Source: Cadophora sp. MPI-SDFR-AT-0126 (Eukaryota > Ascomycota > Leotiomycetes > Helotiales > Ploettnerulaceae). From it: 64,000 nt of DNA. Shown here in pieces: positions 1 through 11,434 of the stretch (position 1 is the first letter of the stretch; every line of letters starts with the position of its first letter). The notes below the pieces were generated by a model. The model saw nothing but the letters and a program-made list of their open reading frames with translations. It made no database searches and had not been told where the DNA came from. Both the position numbers and the translations under genes were made by a program. The DNA lies in contig JAGMVK010000010.1 of NCBI GenBank assembly GCA_020747065.1, positions 992,001-1,056,000 on the forward strand, in the 5' to 3' direction.

Positions 1-418
1 AGGATAATGGTGAATCACAATGGACTTCGAACTACTTATCATTGCTGCCAGGGTTTCATTTCAGTATCTGACTATGTCAATAGAGGTGAGGAGAAGGGGT
101 GGTCGGCGATAACGTTAAACTTACTTTTATGTCCGCCAGTTCCCCTCGTCTCATACGTCACATATCACAGCTCTCCACATTTTGCTTCTTACTACATAAC
201 TACACTTCACATTACCTTATAAATGCATTCGTCTCATGTCCAGAGTACTTATAATAAGTCGAGATATCCCCAGGAATATATCTAAGGCTTTCTTTCTCAG
301 ATTCGCATCACATCCGGCATCCAACTACCCCTCTCTCCACCTACAGATCGCTGGTACCAAGAACAGCAACACCCCTCCAGTATCCAGATTCCTATCATCC
401 CACCACCAACCACCAAAC
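1..418. other. upstream region of first SDR
   Basis: No gene is supported here. The only open frames are short and unlike known families. The region holds the presumed promoter and leader of the SDR starting at 419, whose start has CA-rich leader sequence before it. Confidence 0.5.
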
Positions 419-1789
419 ATGTCTAAGTCCAGCAACCCCATCTTCGCCTCCGGCAACACGGCGGTCATCACAGGTGGTGCATCAGGCATCGGACTTGCGC
501 TCGCGACGAAATGTGCAGGCTACGGCATGAACGTTGTGATTGCCGATAACAGCAGCGGGAATCTGAAGGGTGCGAAGGAGGTGCTTACGAAGAGTGGAAG
601 CGGAAAGATTGAGACGGTGGAGATGGATGTTGGTAAGGTGGAGGATTTTGAGGGCTTAAAGGTTTGTGACTTTGTCTTTGAAGGAGCTGTAACAAGGTCC
701 AATCTCAAAAAGAAGGAATAAGGAAATACTTCAAGTGCTTTGACACTCTACGGATTTAATTTCTGTAATTCTTTTTGTATGAATTATGCTAATCTACTTC
801 TCCCAGACAAAATTACACAGGGATTTTGAAGGGAAAATCTCACTCCTGGTACTGAATGCCGGAATAGGTCTCAAGAGTGACTGGAGTGATGCGGCTTACT
901 TTCATAAGATCATGGATGGTACGTGATCTCCAGCGCTCAATTATCCCTAGCTCCTATCCATCCAATGTCGACATGATCAAATGGTCATCAGATCTTTTTT
1001 TCCCCTCGAAACACCCACTTCAACAAATCTTCACACTCCAACCCCCAAGTTAATCACACCTTCGATATCAAAAACCTAATGTACCCCCTCAGTAAACCTC
1101 TTCGGCGTAATCCACGGCCTCAACACCCTCCTCCCCCTCGTCACGCAACCATCCACCCCCTCCAGCATAGTAATAACAGGCTCCAAACAAGGCATAACCA
1201 ACCCCCCAGGCAACCCCGCCTACAACGCCTCCAAGGCCGCCGTCAAGACCCTCGCCGAACACCTCTCCTTCGACCTGGCAAAGTCCTCGCCATCGACTTC
1301 AGTGCATCTGCTCGTACCAGGATGGACATTCACAGGCTTGAGTGGAAACAAGCCGTTTGTGGGCGAGGGAGTGGAGAGGAAGGAGAAGCCGAAGGGAGCG
1401 TGGAGTCCGGAGCAGGTGGTTGAGTTTTTGGAGGGGAAGATGGCGAAGGGAAGCTTTTATGTGATCTGTCCCGATAATGATGTTACTGAGGAGATGGATC
1501 GGAAGCGGATGTTGGTATGTCAAACTTTCTCTGTTTGCTTGCTCACTAATCTCTCGCTTCCCCTTCCTCCTGGTTTTGTCTGTTCGACTGTGAGCCGATC
1601 AACACAGACGAGATTTGGGAGATAAATTTAGCGAGATTATCTTAAAGACTTGACATAGAAGGAGAAATAATGCTGACTTCCGTGAAGTGGACGGCGAATG
1701 ATGCCGTGCAAGGCAGGCCACCTTTGACGAGGTGGAGAGAGGATTACAAGGAGGAGGCGGAGCAGTGGATGAAGAACGTGAAGATATAA
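419..1789 (+). CDS. short-chain dehydrogenase/reductase (4 exons)
   Basis: Proposed exons are 419-661, 807-918, 1093-1514 and 1688-1789; all phases agree and give 292 residues. The N-terminus carries the Rossmann nucleotide-binding motif TGGASGIG (about residues 20-27). Exon 2 holds the structural NAG motif (LVLNAGIG). Exon 3 holds the catalytic block, with a serine in ITGSKQG and the YxxxK pair as YNASK. These are the classical NAD(P)(H)-dependent SDR signatures. The substrate cannot be read from the sequence. The introns have GTTTGT, GTACGT and GTATGT donors and clear CAG/AAG acceptors. The next gene, on the minus strand, converges on it with about 217 bases between. The family is certain; the exact exon ends are inferred. 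Confidence 0.9.
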
Positions 1790-2006
1790 ACGATTTTGAT
1801 AATCGTTGACCTGGCTATTTTTGAAGTTCGCCTACTGATCTTCGCGAGTCAATCAGAACAAATAGGTCAAGTCCAGCTGGGGAATGATATGAAGCGATTG
1901 CAATAGTTTCTTAGTAATTTCTGACTCCCCGAACCTGATATAGTACAGTACACATTCCTACCTAGTCTTCCCCCAAACTCCATTTTCGCCGTGATTTAAA
2001 ACCAGA

Positions 2007-3798
2007 TCAAACCTTCACCCTTGGCCCAACCATCAATTTTACACTCTGCTTGACATTTTCGTTTGCCCAGATACTGTTCTGGCCACCTCGTCTCCACTCG
2101 TCACCAGTAGCGTCCTCGCCTCCCCCTCTTGGTGCCTCGCCAGACACAACCTCCAGATCTCTTTTTTGCGAGCTCAACCACTTAGCGATGAATTCCGTTG
2201 GGTTCTTCGACAAGCCGTCGAAGAATTGGTGCTTAGATTTTGAAACCATAATACTTTGTACCAAAAGTGCGAGGTGCTTGTCGTGCTTTGCAATCTCCAG
2301 GAGGTTTGTTGCATAGATCGGGTTAGCGAGGTAGGCGGCAAGCGAAGCTTTCAACGGATCATCAACCTGGACTTGGATGTCGTAGATTGTAGGCTGGGGG
2401 TTCTCGTGGAATTCTTTGTCGACTCGAATGGTATAAGGGAGCTTGACGGGTGCAAGTGGTGTCATATGTGGAATGAGTGCATCAGGTACGTGCGGGATGT
2501 AGCCTTTCTCTCGTCCGATGAGCTACTCAAGTTAATCTTCAGTCCATCTCCCATGAAGTCCATGACTTACTGCTCTGAGGCGATCATCACACTCAAATGA
2601 TCTTTTTTCGTCCTCCTCTTGTAATCCCATAGCCGCGACATACTCCCAAATACCCATGATCGCTTCTGCACGAGTAGCGACGTTGGTATCCAGAATATCA
2701 GCCAGAACCGGACTCAATTGGAACCTCTCCGGGTTCTCATCTCGAACCAGGTTGATGGTGATGTTGATGTTCTCATCTCCTCCACGCTTGAACTCCAGTT
2801 GGTCGAAATCGGCAGCGTTGGGGAGATTTGCTGCGTTCTGCGCAACTGTTGGTTTCTTCCATTCGACGCTCTGGTCCGAACCATCCTTGGACTTATTCCG
2901 GTCGAAATCGACTGTCATCGCCTTGAAGAAGTGCGACAACTTGTATTGCTTTTCGGCTGATGGACTGGCCTTCTTCTTCTTCTCTTCCTTCCCATCCTCA
3001 TCCATGGCATCATCTTCGTCATCACTGTCGTCACTATCCAAACCATCGTCTGGCTCATCCAACAATCGCCCTTCAATCTTTACCCTGTATGAGGAATCCA
3101 TGTTGGTGCTAAAATCGAAGGCATCCACATCAAGGGTATCGGCTTGCCAGGGCTGGTCCTCCACGGTGTTGCTAATGAAGAGTCGTAACGTCCTGTACCT
3201 CTTCAAAGAAAATTAGCACCAAGCCTTCGAGCAGCCTGCCAAAATCCGTACCTTGACACTTCTATTGACCGAATCCTGGATGTCCAACCTCTTCCTCATC
3301 ATGGTCGAGTCGAGTTTGCGCTCCAACTCCCTCAGCTCTCTGTACCTCTGAACCCCATCGCCAATAACGCAATCCTCGACACCATCCGGGATATTCTTGT
3401 CTACAGGCTTTGCCGTGCGCGTTCTTGCCTTTTCGATTTGGGCATCTTGTATTTTTAACTGCGCCTGGTGTTGTGCAGCAGTCAGCTGTTGCTGGGGGTG
3501 GCCTCCGGATACCATTGGGCCTGTCATGATGTTAAGTTTTGGTTTGCCTTGTGGAGCCAAGCGACGATGATTGATGATTGAGGCAACAGAATTATAATTA
3601 TAGGTATAGTATAAGAGTACTTAAGTATGCCAATGAAAGAAAGGCTGACGATGGATGGATGTGTAATGAATGTCATGTAACGTAACGTAATCAACAAAAA
3701 GAGTAAGGAAGGCACGTACCAATTCCTCTTCTCGATGCGGCAGCTGCTGGAGAACGCTGCGGCGCCTGCTGGGGGAAAGGGCGGTATTGGGGCTGCAT
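2007..3798 (-). CDS. SWI/SNF-RSC complex SWIB subunit (Snf12/Rsc6/SMARCD-like)
   Basis: Exons 3798-3720, 3520-3252, 3200-2571 and 2522-2007 join in frame to 497 residues. The protein starts with a Q/P-rich tail (MQPQYRPFPQQAPQ), followed by a basic/helical stretch ending RKRLDIQDSVNR. An acidic low-complexity patch (DSDDSDDEDD) comes next. A SWIB/MDM2-like domain spans about residues 270-350 and is split by the last intron (LSPVLADIL, WEYV, then GYIPHVPDALIPHM). This order is that of the SMARCD/Swp73 family, structural subunits of SWI/SNF and RSC chromatin remodellers acting in the nucleus. Fungi usually encode one or two paralogues and I cannot decide between the Snf12 and Rsc6 roles. The short 5' exon was chosen because phase and donor (GTACGT) fit exactly. 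Confidence 0.9.
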
Positions 3799-4169
3799 CT
3801 TGACTTGCGCGACGTGTCCGAGACCGAGTTGGAATTCAGGGGAAGGGAAGGGAGGCAATGTGAAATGATATGGTATGATGTTTCTTTCACAGATGCGATT
3901 ATTAGCGGGTGTGGATGCGCGCTGCAATGATACGATACGATTCGATATCAGTTCTGTCAGATAAATGAGGGTTCGCGTTGAACTCAACTTTCTACGCGAG
4001 CGAGCGACACTGAGGACTGAGGATGTGGTGCTATCCCAATTCCGGTTTAGCGGCGACAAGGATGTATCCAGCCTGCTCTCAGCCTCTCAGCCTCACAGCC
4101 TTGTCTGGTCAAGCGAATTGCATTGCATTGCATGATTAGGAATCCGTGTGGTTCGTTCTCGTCTTTTAT

Positions 4170-4203
4170 TCTTCTTCTTCTTCTTCTTCTTCTTCTTCTT
4201 CTT
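4170..4203. repeat. (CTT)n microsatellite
   Basis: About eleven uninterrupted TTC/CTT units run into a short T tract. It is in non-coding sequence upstream of the SWIB gene. Confidence 0.95.
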
Positions 4204-4754
4204 TTTTTGTTGGTTCATTCTCAATTTGTTGACATGCTTCGAGTCTTCTGTTTGTTGCTTTACGCTAGCTATTCTCCATGAATCATAAATCAAGGACTGA
4301 AGTTTAAGTGTGAACCTTCCCCGTACTGAATGAAATCTGTTATCCGTGCGTAAGAGAAAGTCATTTGGTTTGCATCAACAATTGTAATGAACCATTCCAA
4401 AGGTGTTTGAGCTTTGAATAGGCCAACCTTCCCACATTATCAACCAGTTTTGAATCAAGCCTGTAGATCAATACACGATATTTGAATTTATGCTCAAGCT
4501 TCGACCCATCAGAGAATTTCAATGTTCCGATGATCATATGCCATTTCCATTGATTGTATGCAACCAACGCCATCCTAATTACAATGAGCGCTAGCGATTG
4601 TTGACCCCATGCCCAAAAAACTCCTGTGCCGTGTAGCCAGCCAGCCACCTTCCCAAAAGCTGGCTTTGGGCATACGTAATGCCCCGAGAATCCAATCAAT
4701 GACTGCTCTTTCACAATCCACCTCGAGACGTCTCCTGAATGCGTCACCTGGACA

Positions 4755-4786
4755 TTCTCTTTCTATCTCTATCTCTCTCTCTCTCG
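4755..4786. repeat. CT-rich (TCTATCTC/CT) simple repeat
   Basis: This pyrimidine tract of TCTATCTC and CTCTCTCT units lies immediately downstream of the Hym1/MO25 stop codon on the minus strand. It therefore probably lies in or near its 3' untranslated region. Confidence 0.85.
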
Positions 4787-4802
4787 AGCAGTATGCAAGG
4801 TC

Positions 4803-6107
4803 CTACCGTGCCTGCGATCCCATGAGTGCCGGTTTCTGCGTCGGCTCAACTGGTGTGGGTGGCATATTCTTGATTTGCTTGATCAAGAACTCTCTCTCAT
4901 CGATGAACTGCTCATCCTCGGTTCGGTCCTGCAAGAATTCCTTTAAGAAGACTAACAACCTCTCCCGGTTGATGAGCAATATCTTCTGTACCGCAATGGA
5001 TTTGTGCGGGTTCGCAACAAAGACCTTGAAGACATGGAAGCCTTCGTACTGCACCATCTTTCTCTCATCTCTGAGAAGATTCATGCAGATCTTCAAGTGC
5101 TCGCCACGGTCGACATAAGCTGTCATTACAGCATAGTTCGCTCTGTCCAGGAGAATTTCGCCGAGAAGCTTTATTGATTGTCGCTTGGTGACATAGCTTT
5201 CTGACTTGACGAGTATATTGTTGTACTTGTCAAAGAAGAGGTCGAAATTTGTGGACAAGTACTGTGCAACTAGTTGCTTGTGCTTGGTCAGGAGTTCCTA
5301 CACCTGTCAGTCAAGAGTTACCGTAAATTAGGCAATCCAGCTTACTCTGAAAGTCGTGAACGCATCCGCACCTACTTCAAATGAACCTTGATCGATCCAC
5401 TTGAAGAATTTCCAGAAAACTCCATTGCCGCTCTGTCTCAGTTCTGGATTTATACCAGTCAAACCCTTTGGACCAGGGCTCCCATCAGCTTGGTCGTCGT
5501 ACAGTATGATTGCCGCAGCCGCATCGCTCTTCAAGACTTCCCGAAGCACTGTCCCAGCCGGTGTAGCACTCTCCTTGTGATCGTAGCCGTTGCAAAGCTC
5601 CACCAAAACCTCTGGGCGGTTGTTTATGACATAGCTAAGTGCAAGGGGGTCGCTCTTCGGAGACGACGTTGGAGGACGAAATCGGAGGACGTATGAGAAG
5701 ATAACCTGAGTATCCTTCCTCGACTCAAAGGGTAATCGCCATAGGTTTACGGCGAGGAGATAGAGTAGGTCCTCTTGTATCATTCCAGTGACAAGGGAGT
5801 AGACCTGTTCGGGACTGCTTTCCGTTTCTGGTCAACAACGTCAGCACAGAATAAAGAGAACAGAGAATCTGTAGAACATACCTTGAGTACCTTGCAGGAC
5901 AAATTTCATCTGCCCCAAAGTCTTTGCCAGTTCCTCAGCCTGTGCGCAGATCAGCTTCCGGTTCCCTACGTGCATGTGAATTCAGGGAGAAAGGTTACAC
6001 ACCTTTGCAGCTCCAGCTGGACCATCGAGCTTCAGCATCTGCTCTTTTGCCTGCTTGGGCAAATCCACCGTGTTCGTCCGCGGACGGCGTCCGAAAAGGA
6101 ACGACAT
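4803..6107 (-). CDS. hymA: Hym1/MO25-like scaffold protein (HymA family)
   Basis: Exons 6107-6003, 5939-5882, 5827-5346 and 5297-4803 join in phase to 379 residues. The start MSFLFGRRPRT is typical of fungal HymA proteins, and the alpha-helical Mo25 repeats follow (SSPEQVYSLV, ELCNGYDHKE, WKFFKWIDQGSFEVGADAF, then YVTKRQSIKLLGEILLDR). The C-terminus has the conserved EGFHVFKVFVANPHKS and LLVFLKEF blocks. MO25 proteins bind and activate Ste20/GCK-type kinases. In fungi Hym1 is a component of the RAM/MOR morphogenesis network, with Cbk1 and Kic1, at sites of polarized growth. A. nidulans hymA is needed for conidiophore development. It is transcribed divergently from the PRMT3-like gene. Confidence 0.95.
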
Positions 6108-6480
6108 TCTGGGTGGTGGGTTGTGTTTGTTTCCCGGGCCTGAGCAGGCAGGTGTTTACACTGCGCGTCGGCTGTCAAGGGCTATTGCTTCAGCTGTAGT
6201 AGTAGGAGTTGATAGAGTCGAGCATGTAGAAGGAAGAAAGCCGGCGCAAAATCATAACACGGTCGTAGTCGGTTTTGTCAGTGGGTGTCACTTGCGTGGG
6301 TTCAGGGGGCGTGTTTGCTTTATTGATTGATTGAATAAATGCGTAAGTGAGCGAGTGGATTGGGCTCCAAAATGAGTAGTCCCGTTTTCCGCATCGATGT
6401 TTTGTTTGTTTGGAGGTTAAGTTCAGGCGCTCGTTCGTTCGCTGGGGGGGCTGCTGCCGCCCCTTGTCTGCTGCTGCGCT

Positions 6481-6504
6481 GCTCTGCTCTGCTCTGCTCT
6501 GCTC
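6481..6504. repeat. (GCTCT)n pentanucleotide repeat
   Basis: About five GCTCT units, the last imperfect, lie in the divergent promoter. A short, imperfect complementary stretch (AGAGCAGAAC) occurs about 60 bases downstream. Confidence 0.9.
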
Positions 6505-6721
6505 CGTGCTGCACCTGCCTGCCTGCCACTCGGGCTCGCATGGCAACGAGCTCGACCCAGAACAGAGCAGAACAAACCAGGCACTACTTCTCCAACCAAG
6601 CCTTGTGAGGAAAGGAGAAACCCCACAGACAGACATCGCAAGATCTTTCTTTGTTTACTTTCACAACGAAAGGATGGCCAAGCTTTTCATACCCTCTCCT
6701 CCTGCACAATACTGTGTATAG

Positions 6722-6741
6722 TACTGTACTGTACTGTACTG
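6722..6741. repeat. (TACTG)4 repeat, left arm of inverted array
   Basis: Four perfect TACTG units. The unit is the reverse complement of the CAGTA/TACAG unit that follows about 40 bases downstream, so the two arrays can base-pair. Confidence 0.95.
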
Positions 6742-6780
6742 CCCTGGATGGGTCGTTGTTATCTCCACGTGAAGATACAA

Positions 6781-6870
6781 TACAGTACAGTACAGTACAG
6801 TACAGTACAGTACAGTACAGTACAGTACAGTACAGTACAGTACAGTACAGTACAGTACAGTGCAGTGCAG
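6781..6870. repeat. (TACAG)16 pentanucleotide array, right arm
   Basis: Sixteen perfect TACAG units (6781-6860) are followed by two TGCAG variants and preceded by TACAA. The array is about 220 bases upstream of the PRMT3-like start codon and could be transcribed in its leader. Confidence 0.97.
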
Positions 6871-7086
6871 CTGGCCGGGGTGCGGTGGGGCATGGAGTTT
6901 ACAGGGTTACTCCCAGGCGAAGCTCTCTAGGCCAACCGCTGCCAACCACACAGAAAAGTTTATTTATGCAGGACCAGACCTTAAAACCACCCAACAAACA
7001 AAAAATATATTCCAAGTGACATTGGCCAGATCTGCTGCTCTTGGAACATCCGCCTTGACTACGGATATTAGAAACACTTCATTATC

Positions 7087-8785
7087 ATGTCCGGTATCAC
7101 AGAAGCCGAGAAGTATGCAGCCTCATCTGGCAGCTCCGAGAACTCAGATATTCTGGATCTCAAGAACGATGAGGGATGGGTAGATGCCGAGCCTGATCAG
7201 GAAGAGTTCCAGTTCATCTCGTTGTTGGACGACGAAGTCTTCACTGATATCCATGCAATGCTGAATCACTGCAAAGAAAAACACAACTTCGATTTTCTCG
7301 AGGTCAGACAGAAGCTTGGCTTGGATTTCTATGGCAATATCAAGCTCGTCAACTACATTCGTTCTCAGGTCCACAGTGGGCAAAAAGTTTCACAGGATGT
7401 TTCCAAGGCTGAATTCGAGGATGATAAGTATCTCAAGCCCGTTCTGGAAGACGACGCATTGCTCTTCAGTCTGGACGAACTGCCGGACGCCACAGAGGAT
7501 GTTCAAAGCGCAAGCTCAGACAAGGCCAAAGCTGTTTCTGGTGGCTCCGAACCATTGGCTGCGCGGGTCATTGAACTAGAGGAGGACTTGCGTAGGATGC
7601 AAGTACAATTCGACAACTACCGGTCGACGGTTTCACAAACATTGGACGAACGATGGAATGCGAGTGGTCCGTCGAAATCCTCCGAGGAGAAGGGAGAAAA
7701 GCGAGACGACGATAGCCATTACTTCAGCTCGTACTCTTACAATGGTCAGTCTGGCAGTCTTAAGTTCCACAGCTTTGCTAAGAGACATAGATATCCACGA
7801 AACTATGTTGAAGGACTCGGTGCGGACAGACGCTTACCGAGACTTTATCTACAATCACAAGTCACTCTTTGCTGGAAAGACAGTTCTCGATGTAGGCTGC
7901 GGTACTGGTATCCTGAGCATGTTTTGTGCCAAAGCAGGTGCAGCACGTGTCATTGCAGTTGATAACTCAGCAATCATTGATAAGGCTCGAGAGAACATCT
8001 TCAACAATGGCTTTGCCGACAAGATCACCTGTCTTAGAGGCAAGATCGAAGAAGTCACTCTTCCCGTGGAGAAGGTTGATATTATTGTCAGCGAATGGAT
8101 GGGTTACTGCCTGCTCTATGAGGCGATGCTTGACAGTGTCATTTACGCCCGAGACAAGTACCTCACTCCAGACGGCCTCATGATTCCAAGTCATATGAAC
8201 ATGTGGGTAGCCCCGGTTGCAGATCCCGAGTATATCATAGACCACATCGCATTCTGGCGTGATGTCTACGGATTCGACATGAAAGCCATGCAAGCCGGGA
8301 TTCATGATGATGCTCAAGTGCTTCACATGCCAGCAAGAACTGTGTGTGCAGAGCCGTTCCCATTCCTACAATTGAGCCTGCACACAACGACTGTCAAGGA
8401 TCTTGTCTTCAAGCGAAAATGGCAAGCAAAGCTCAAGGAAGGCATCGATGCCTTGGACGGGTTCATCGTCTGGTTTGACACATTCTTCATGCCTTCTCGA
8501 GAAGATGTTGTGCCAGAGAATGCAAGAGCCGAGGAATGGGCCAAGGAGGGGAAGAAAGGAATTGCATTCACAACAGGACCAGGTGGCAAGGAGACTCACT
8601 GGAAGCAGGGTGTCATGTTGATTGATAACGCGAAGGAGAAGCCCGCCAGTCACAAGGCCGGGGAGGAGATATCTGGCGAGCTTGAGTATGCTGTACCAGA
8701 GGACAACTCTCGGGCTCTGAATGTTGGAATGACTTGGAAGTTTGGCGAAGACAAGGAGAGCAGTCAAACATGGAAGATGAGATGA
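7087..8785 (+). CDS. PRMT3: type I protein arginine N-methyltransferase, PRMT3 type
   Basis: Exons 7087-7744 and 7791-8785 join within an Asn-Asp junction to 550 residues. The N-terminal part matches the PRMT3 zinc-finger region (HAMLNHCKEKHNFDF, then DFYGNIKLVNYIR). A coiled-coil/acidic linker and then the SAM-dependent methyltransferase core follow. Core motifs are motif I VLDVGCGTG (about 251), the double-E loop SEWMGYCLLYE (about 320) and a THW loop (about 488). The N-terminal helix has the YxxF-type YRDFIYN. The enzyme transfers methyl groups from S-adenosylmethionine to arginine side chains. The classical PRMT3 substrate is ribosomal protein uS5 in the cytosol. The first Cys pair of the C2H2 finger is absent, which is probably lineage-typical (see findings). 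Confidence 0.95.
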
Positions 8786-9065
8786 GCTACGTTGGACACG
8801 ACCAAGCATACGTAAGTACCATTAAATGTCGGCAACAGCTTGGCACTGTCAACACGGTAAAACATTGCATGGATCCTCCAGCATTCTGCAACGAAAGTTT
8901 TACCAGTAAAGAGCAACGAGATACCAATATTGCTATAAGTATGAAATGTCAAAAGTAATGGATTCACCAAAAGAAACCAAGTCATTCGTCCTCGATCTTC
9001 GCAAATCAGCCCTATCCTCATCCTCGACAGCGATCGTCAATTCCGAAGCGAGATTTCAGCCAACA

Positions 9066-10114
9066 TCATTCCCCCTTGACAGCAAGCACCGCGTTCTTCT
9101 GCCCGATCTCATTCTCTCGCTTCACAAAATTCGCAATATGCTCAGGCACCTAGGGGATACCAATCAGTACACACTCTCACTGTCTCTCGGGCAAGGCTAT
9201 CACTTACTTTCTTCACTCTGTTTTCTGGACTCTCGATTGGTGTTCCATACGCAGTCCAGGTAGGCACTACTCCGATCCAAGTCTTTGCTCTTAACTCATC
9301 ATTCTTCATGTCTGCTCTATCATCAGATGGGCCGCCATTCCTGATCTGTTGTCAGAAGGTTAGCTAGTGCTTTCTCTGATGTATTTGTGAGGAGTCTTTC
9401 ATGAAACGTGCTTCCAGGCTCTGGAAGAGTACTGTACATCGAAAACACCAAGCATGAAACCTCTAAGAAAAAGCAACGTACCTTAGCACTAGCATCCACA
9501 ACCCTCACCCTCAGAATTTGCGTACTAGTCATCTCCGTCTTCGTCGGCGGAATCCTCGAATTCTCCCACCTCTCATCCACAACCCCATTCGTAATCTTCT
9601 CCATCGCCCACAATTTCTCGTCCGCGTCCTCCACCGGCGTCGCAAAACCATGCAAAACTGCAGAACGATAGTTGTAGCTATGATGATTCGGAGTCAGAGC
9701 TAGTACTAGGCCATCAAGGTGTGTGGCGGCGACGGTGAGGGGAAGACCTTCCTCGTCCTCTGTGGGGGAGGTTTTGCCCAGACGCATGAGTCGAGAGGAG
9801 ATGTAGCCGTGCAGATAGAGGTCCAAGGGCTCCGAGATATGCGCATCGGGGGAGGAGAATGAGGCCATGAAGCCGAGCATGGGGATCATGGCTGGGAAGG
9901 GGTCGCTGTGGTCTGGTGTGGGAAAGGAAACATGGAGGACTTGGGTGGTGTTGACGATTTCGTGGATGGTTTTACAGTCGTATTTGCCTAGTTGCACGTT
10001 AAATTATACTGAATGTACACTGATATGAGTAGGTGACCTACCTCTCGGTTTCCCATAGCGTTGAACTGTGTTACGAGGTAACTTGGGATAGGTGGGGGAG
10101 TCGGAGTCAGACAT
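9066..10114 (-). CDS. FMN-binding split-barrel protein (pyridoxamine 5'-phosphate oxidase-like)
   Basis: Exons 10114-10042, 9987-9482, 9345-9208 and 9149-9066 join in phase to 266 residues. The protein starts with a conserved PKLPRNTVQRYGKPRGKYD block. A split beta-barrel region typical of the flavin-nucleotide-binding family follows (TIHEIVNTTQVLHVSF, PLDLYLHGYISSRLMR, THLDGLVLALTPNHHSYNYRSAVLHG). The third exon begins IRNGGPSDDRADMKN and contains RAKTWIGVVPTW. The family binds FMN or F420-like cofactors; the biochemical role of this fungal clade is not established. The acceptor at 9345/9346 was preferred because the alternative four bases later reads straight into a stop. It converges on the PRMT3-like gene, about 280 bases away. 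Confidence 0.85.
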
Positions 10115-11434
10115 AGTCAGTTTGTTTGAAAGTCGGCAGTAAATGTTGAGGTTGGCAAGTTGAGGTCTGAATATCGGACTCCAATGGCATCTGTGTCTCT
10201 TCCTTTATATATCACAGAGCATATGCTCGTGAGTCACTCAATTTCTAGAGGTAGATAAGAAAAGAACGACGAAGTCGATCACGTGTATCTGAGAGAAAGT
10301 CGAAGTCGGGATATGCAGTGCAATGTCGCTATGTTTGTGTTTAGCTACTCTGAGGAGGTGTAGCCGACGACAAGGAGGCATTGTTCTCTTCCACCAATCA
10401 CCAATACACGTATCAAAGATCTCCAAGAGACGAGTGGTCCAAGGTAGAGCTGATGCGCGGCAGCTCCCCTCCCTACCCCACATTGTTCGGGGCGATGGAG
10501 TCGGGTCATCTCAAAACGGGCTCTCATCCCGAAGCCGATTGTTGATTCGGATCCGAGATATATGGCTATGCATCCGAGTCCCGGAACATGTCTAGAGAGA
10601 ATCTCAAAGAGGAAAAGCTAAATTCATCTACGTCGAGGATTGGTTGATGATCATTGCAAACAAACAGGAATCTGGAACAGATGGAGTATCAAAGCCAGTG
10701 ACTGATCCGGCATGGTGTGGCCCTCGGCTAAGTCACTAGGTCCCCTTATTTTTGAACGACGGATGAACCTCATTTTCCTGTCTTTCGTCATCATGCCTTT
10801 TTCATACAACCAACAAATAGCCCTTTACTATGGCGAAGAAGCTGAAGATTGGCTGTCCCAAACATGGAGGACATTGTTCAGTCTTGGCCGGTATGGGAGA
10901 TCGAGTCGAAGTTCCCATTCTCATGTTTTTCAGCTGAGAATCAAGGTTCGTGAGATTGCCACTCTGCTGCAACTTACTCATCGATAATACCCAGGCTCTT
11001 TGTCCTTCCATGATCTATATGAAGACATCTATTATGCACATCCGAATACGTTGATCATCCCAAAGTTTTGGCGCTCAGCAAGTGATGTCTCTAAACCTAG
11101 TTCAACGAAGGGTCCTGCTAGGTAGTATAACTGCTTGGTACGCCTATGAAGTACCACTTCAGATACGGTCTAGTCTTTCTTTCAGCCAGCAGTCTTATTT
11201 CTTCAACCGGTGCTTGCGGCTAAGACCTGGACTTTTATGACCTGGAGCTTTCCTAACGCTGGCCACCGAATGACTGAAAGTTTGGTCGCGGTTGGACGTC
11301 ATTATCGGTGGAGCAGTTTTCTGGGAACCTTTCTGTTTCGCACAAATATGCTTTCAAGATACCACATGGGCTTTCAGTCAAAAATATCGAAAGCTTCCAA
11401 CGCACAGCACAATTTCGACCCCGGGAAGTCAGCC
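10115..11434. other. intergenic region, divergent promoter
   Basis: This stretch of about 1.3 kb lies between two divergent genes. No protein-coding exon is supported, though the open frame of the downstream gene extends back to about 11210 without a stop. An alternative in-frame ATG exists at 11237. One CACGTG lies near 10279. Confidence 0.4.

Larger units (their letters stand above)
3799..4802. other. intergenic region with simple repeats
   Basis: No gene is supported. The region lies between the SWIB-subunit start and the Hym1/MO25 stop, both genes on the minus strand. It holds a CTT tract and a CT-rich tract, listed separately, and otherwise ordinary sequence. It is presumably the SWIB gene promoter plus the Hym1 3' region. 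Confidence 0.5.
6108..7086. promoter_or_regulatory. shared divergent promoter of hymA and PRMT3-like gene
   Basis: These 979 bases separate two divergent start codons (hymA minus, methyltransferase plus). No coding sequence is supported. The region contains a GCTCT array, a short TACTG array, a long TACAG array and one CACGTG E-box at 6766-6771. The arrays are listed as repeats. Regulation is an inference from position only. Confidence 0.6.

Noticed and set aside
4093..4293. minus-strand frame with a poly-Lys run
   Set aside because: It is a translation of the CTT microsatellite.
6651..7019. plus-strand frames made of YSTVQYSTVQ repeats
   Set aside because: They are translations of the TACAG microsatellite, not a gene.
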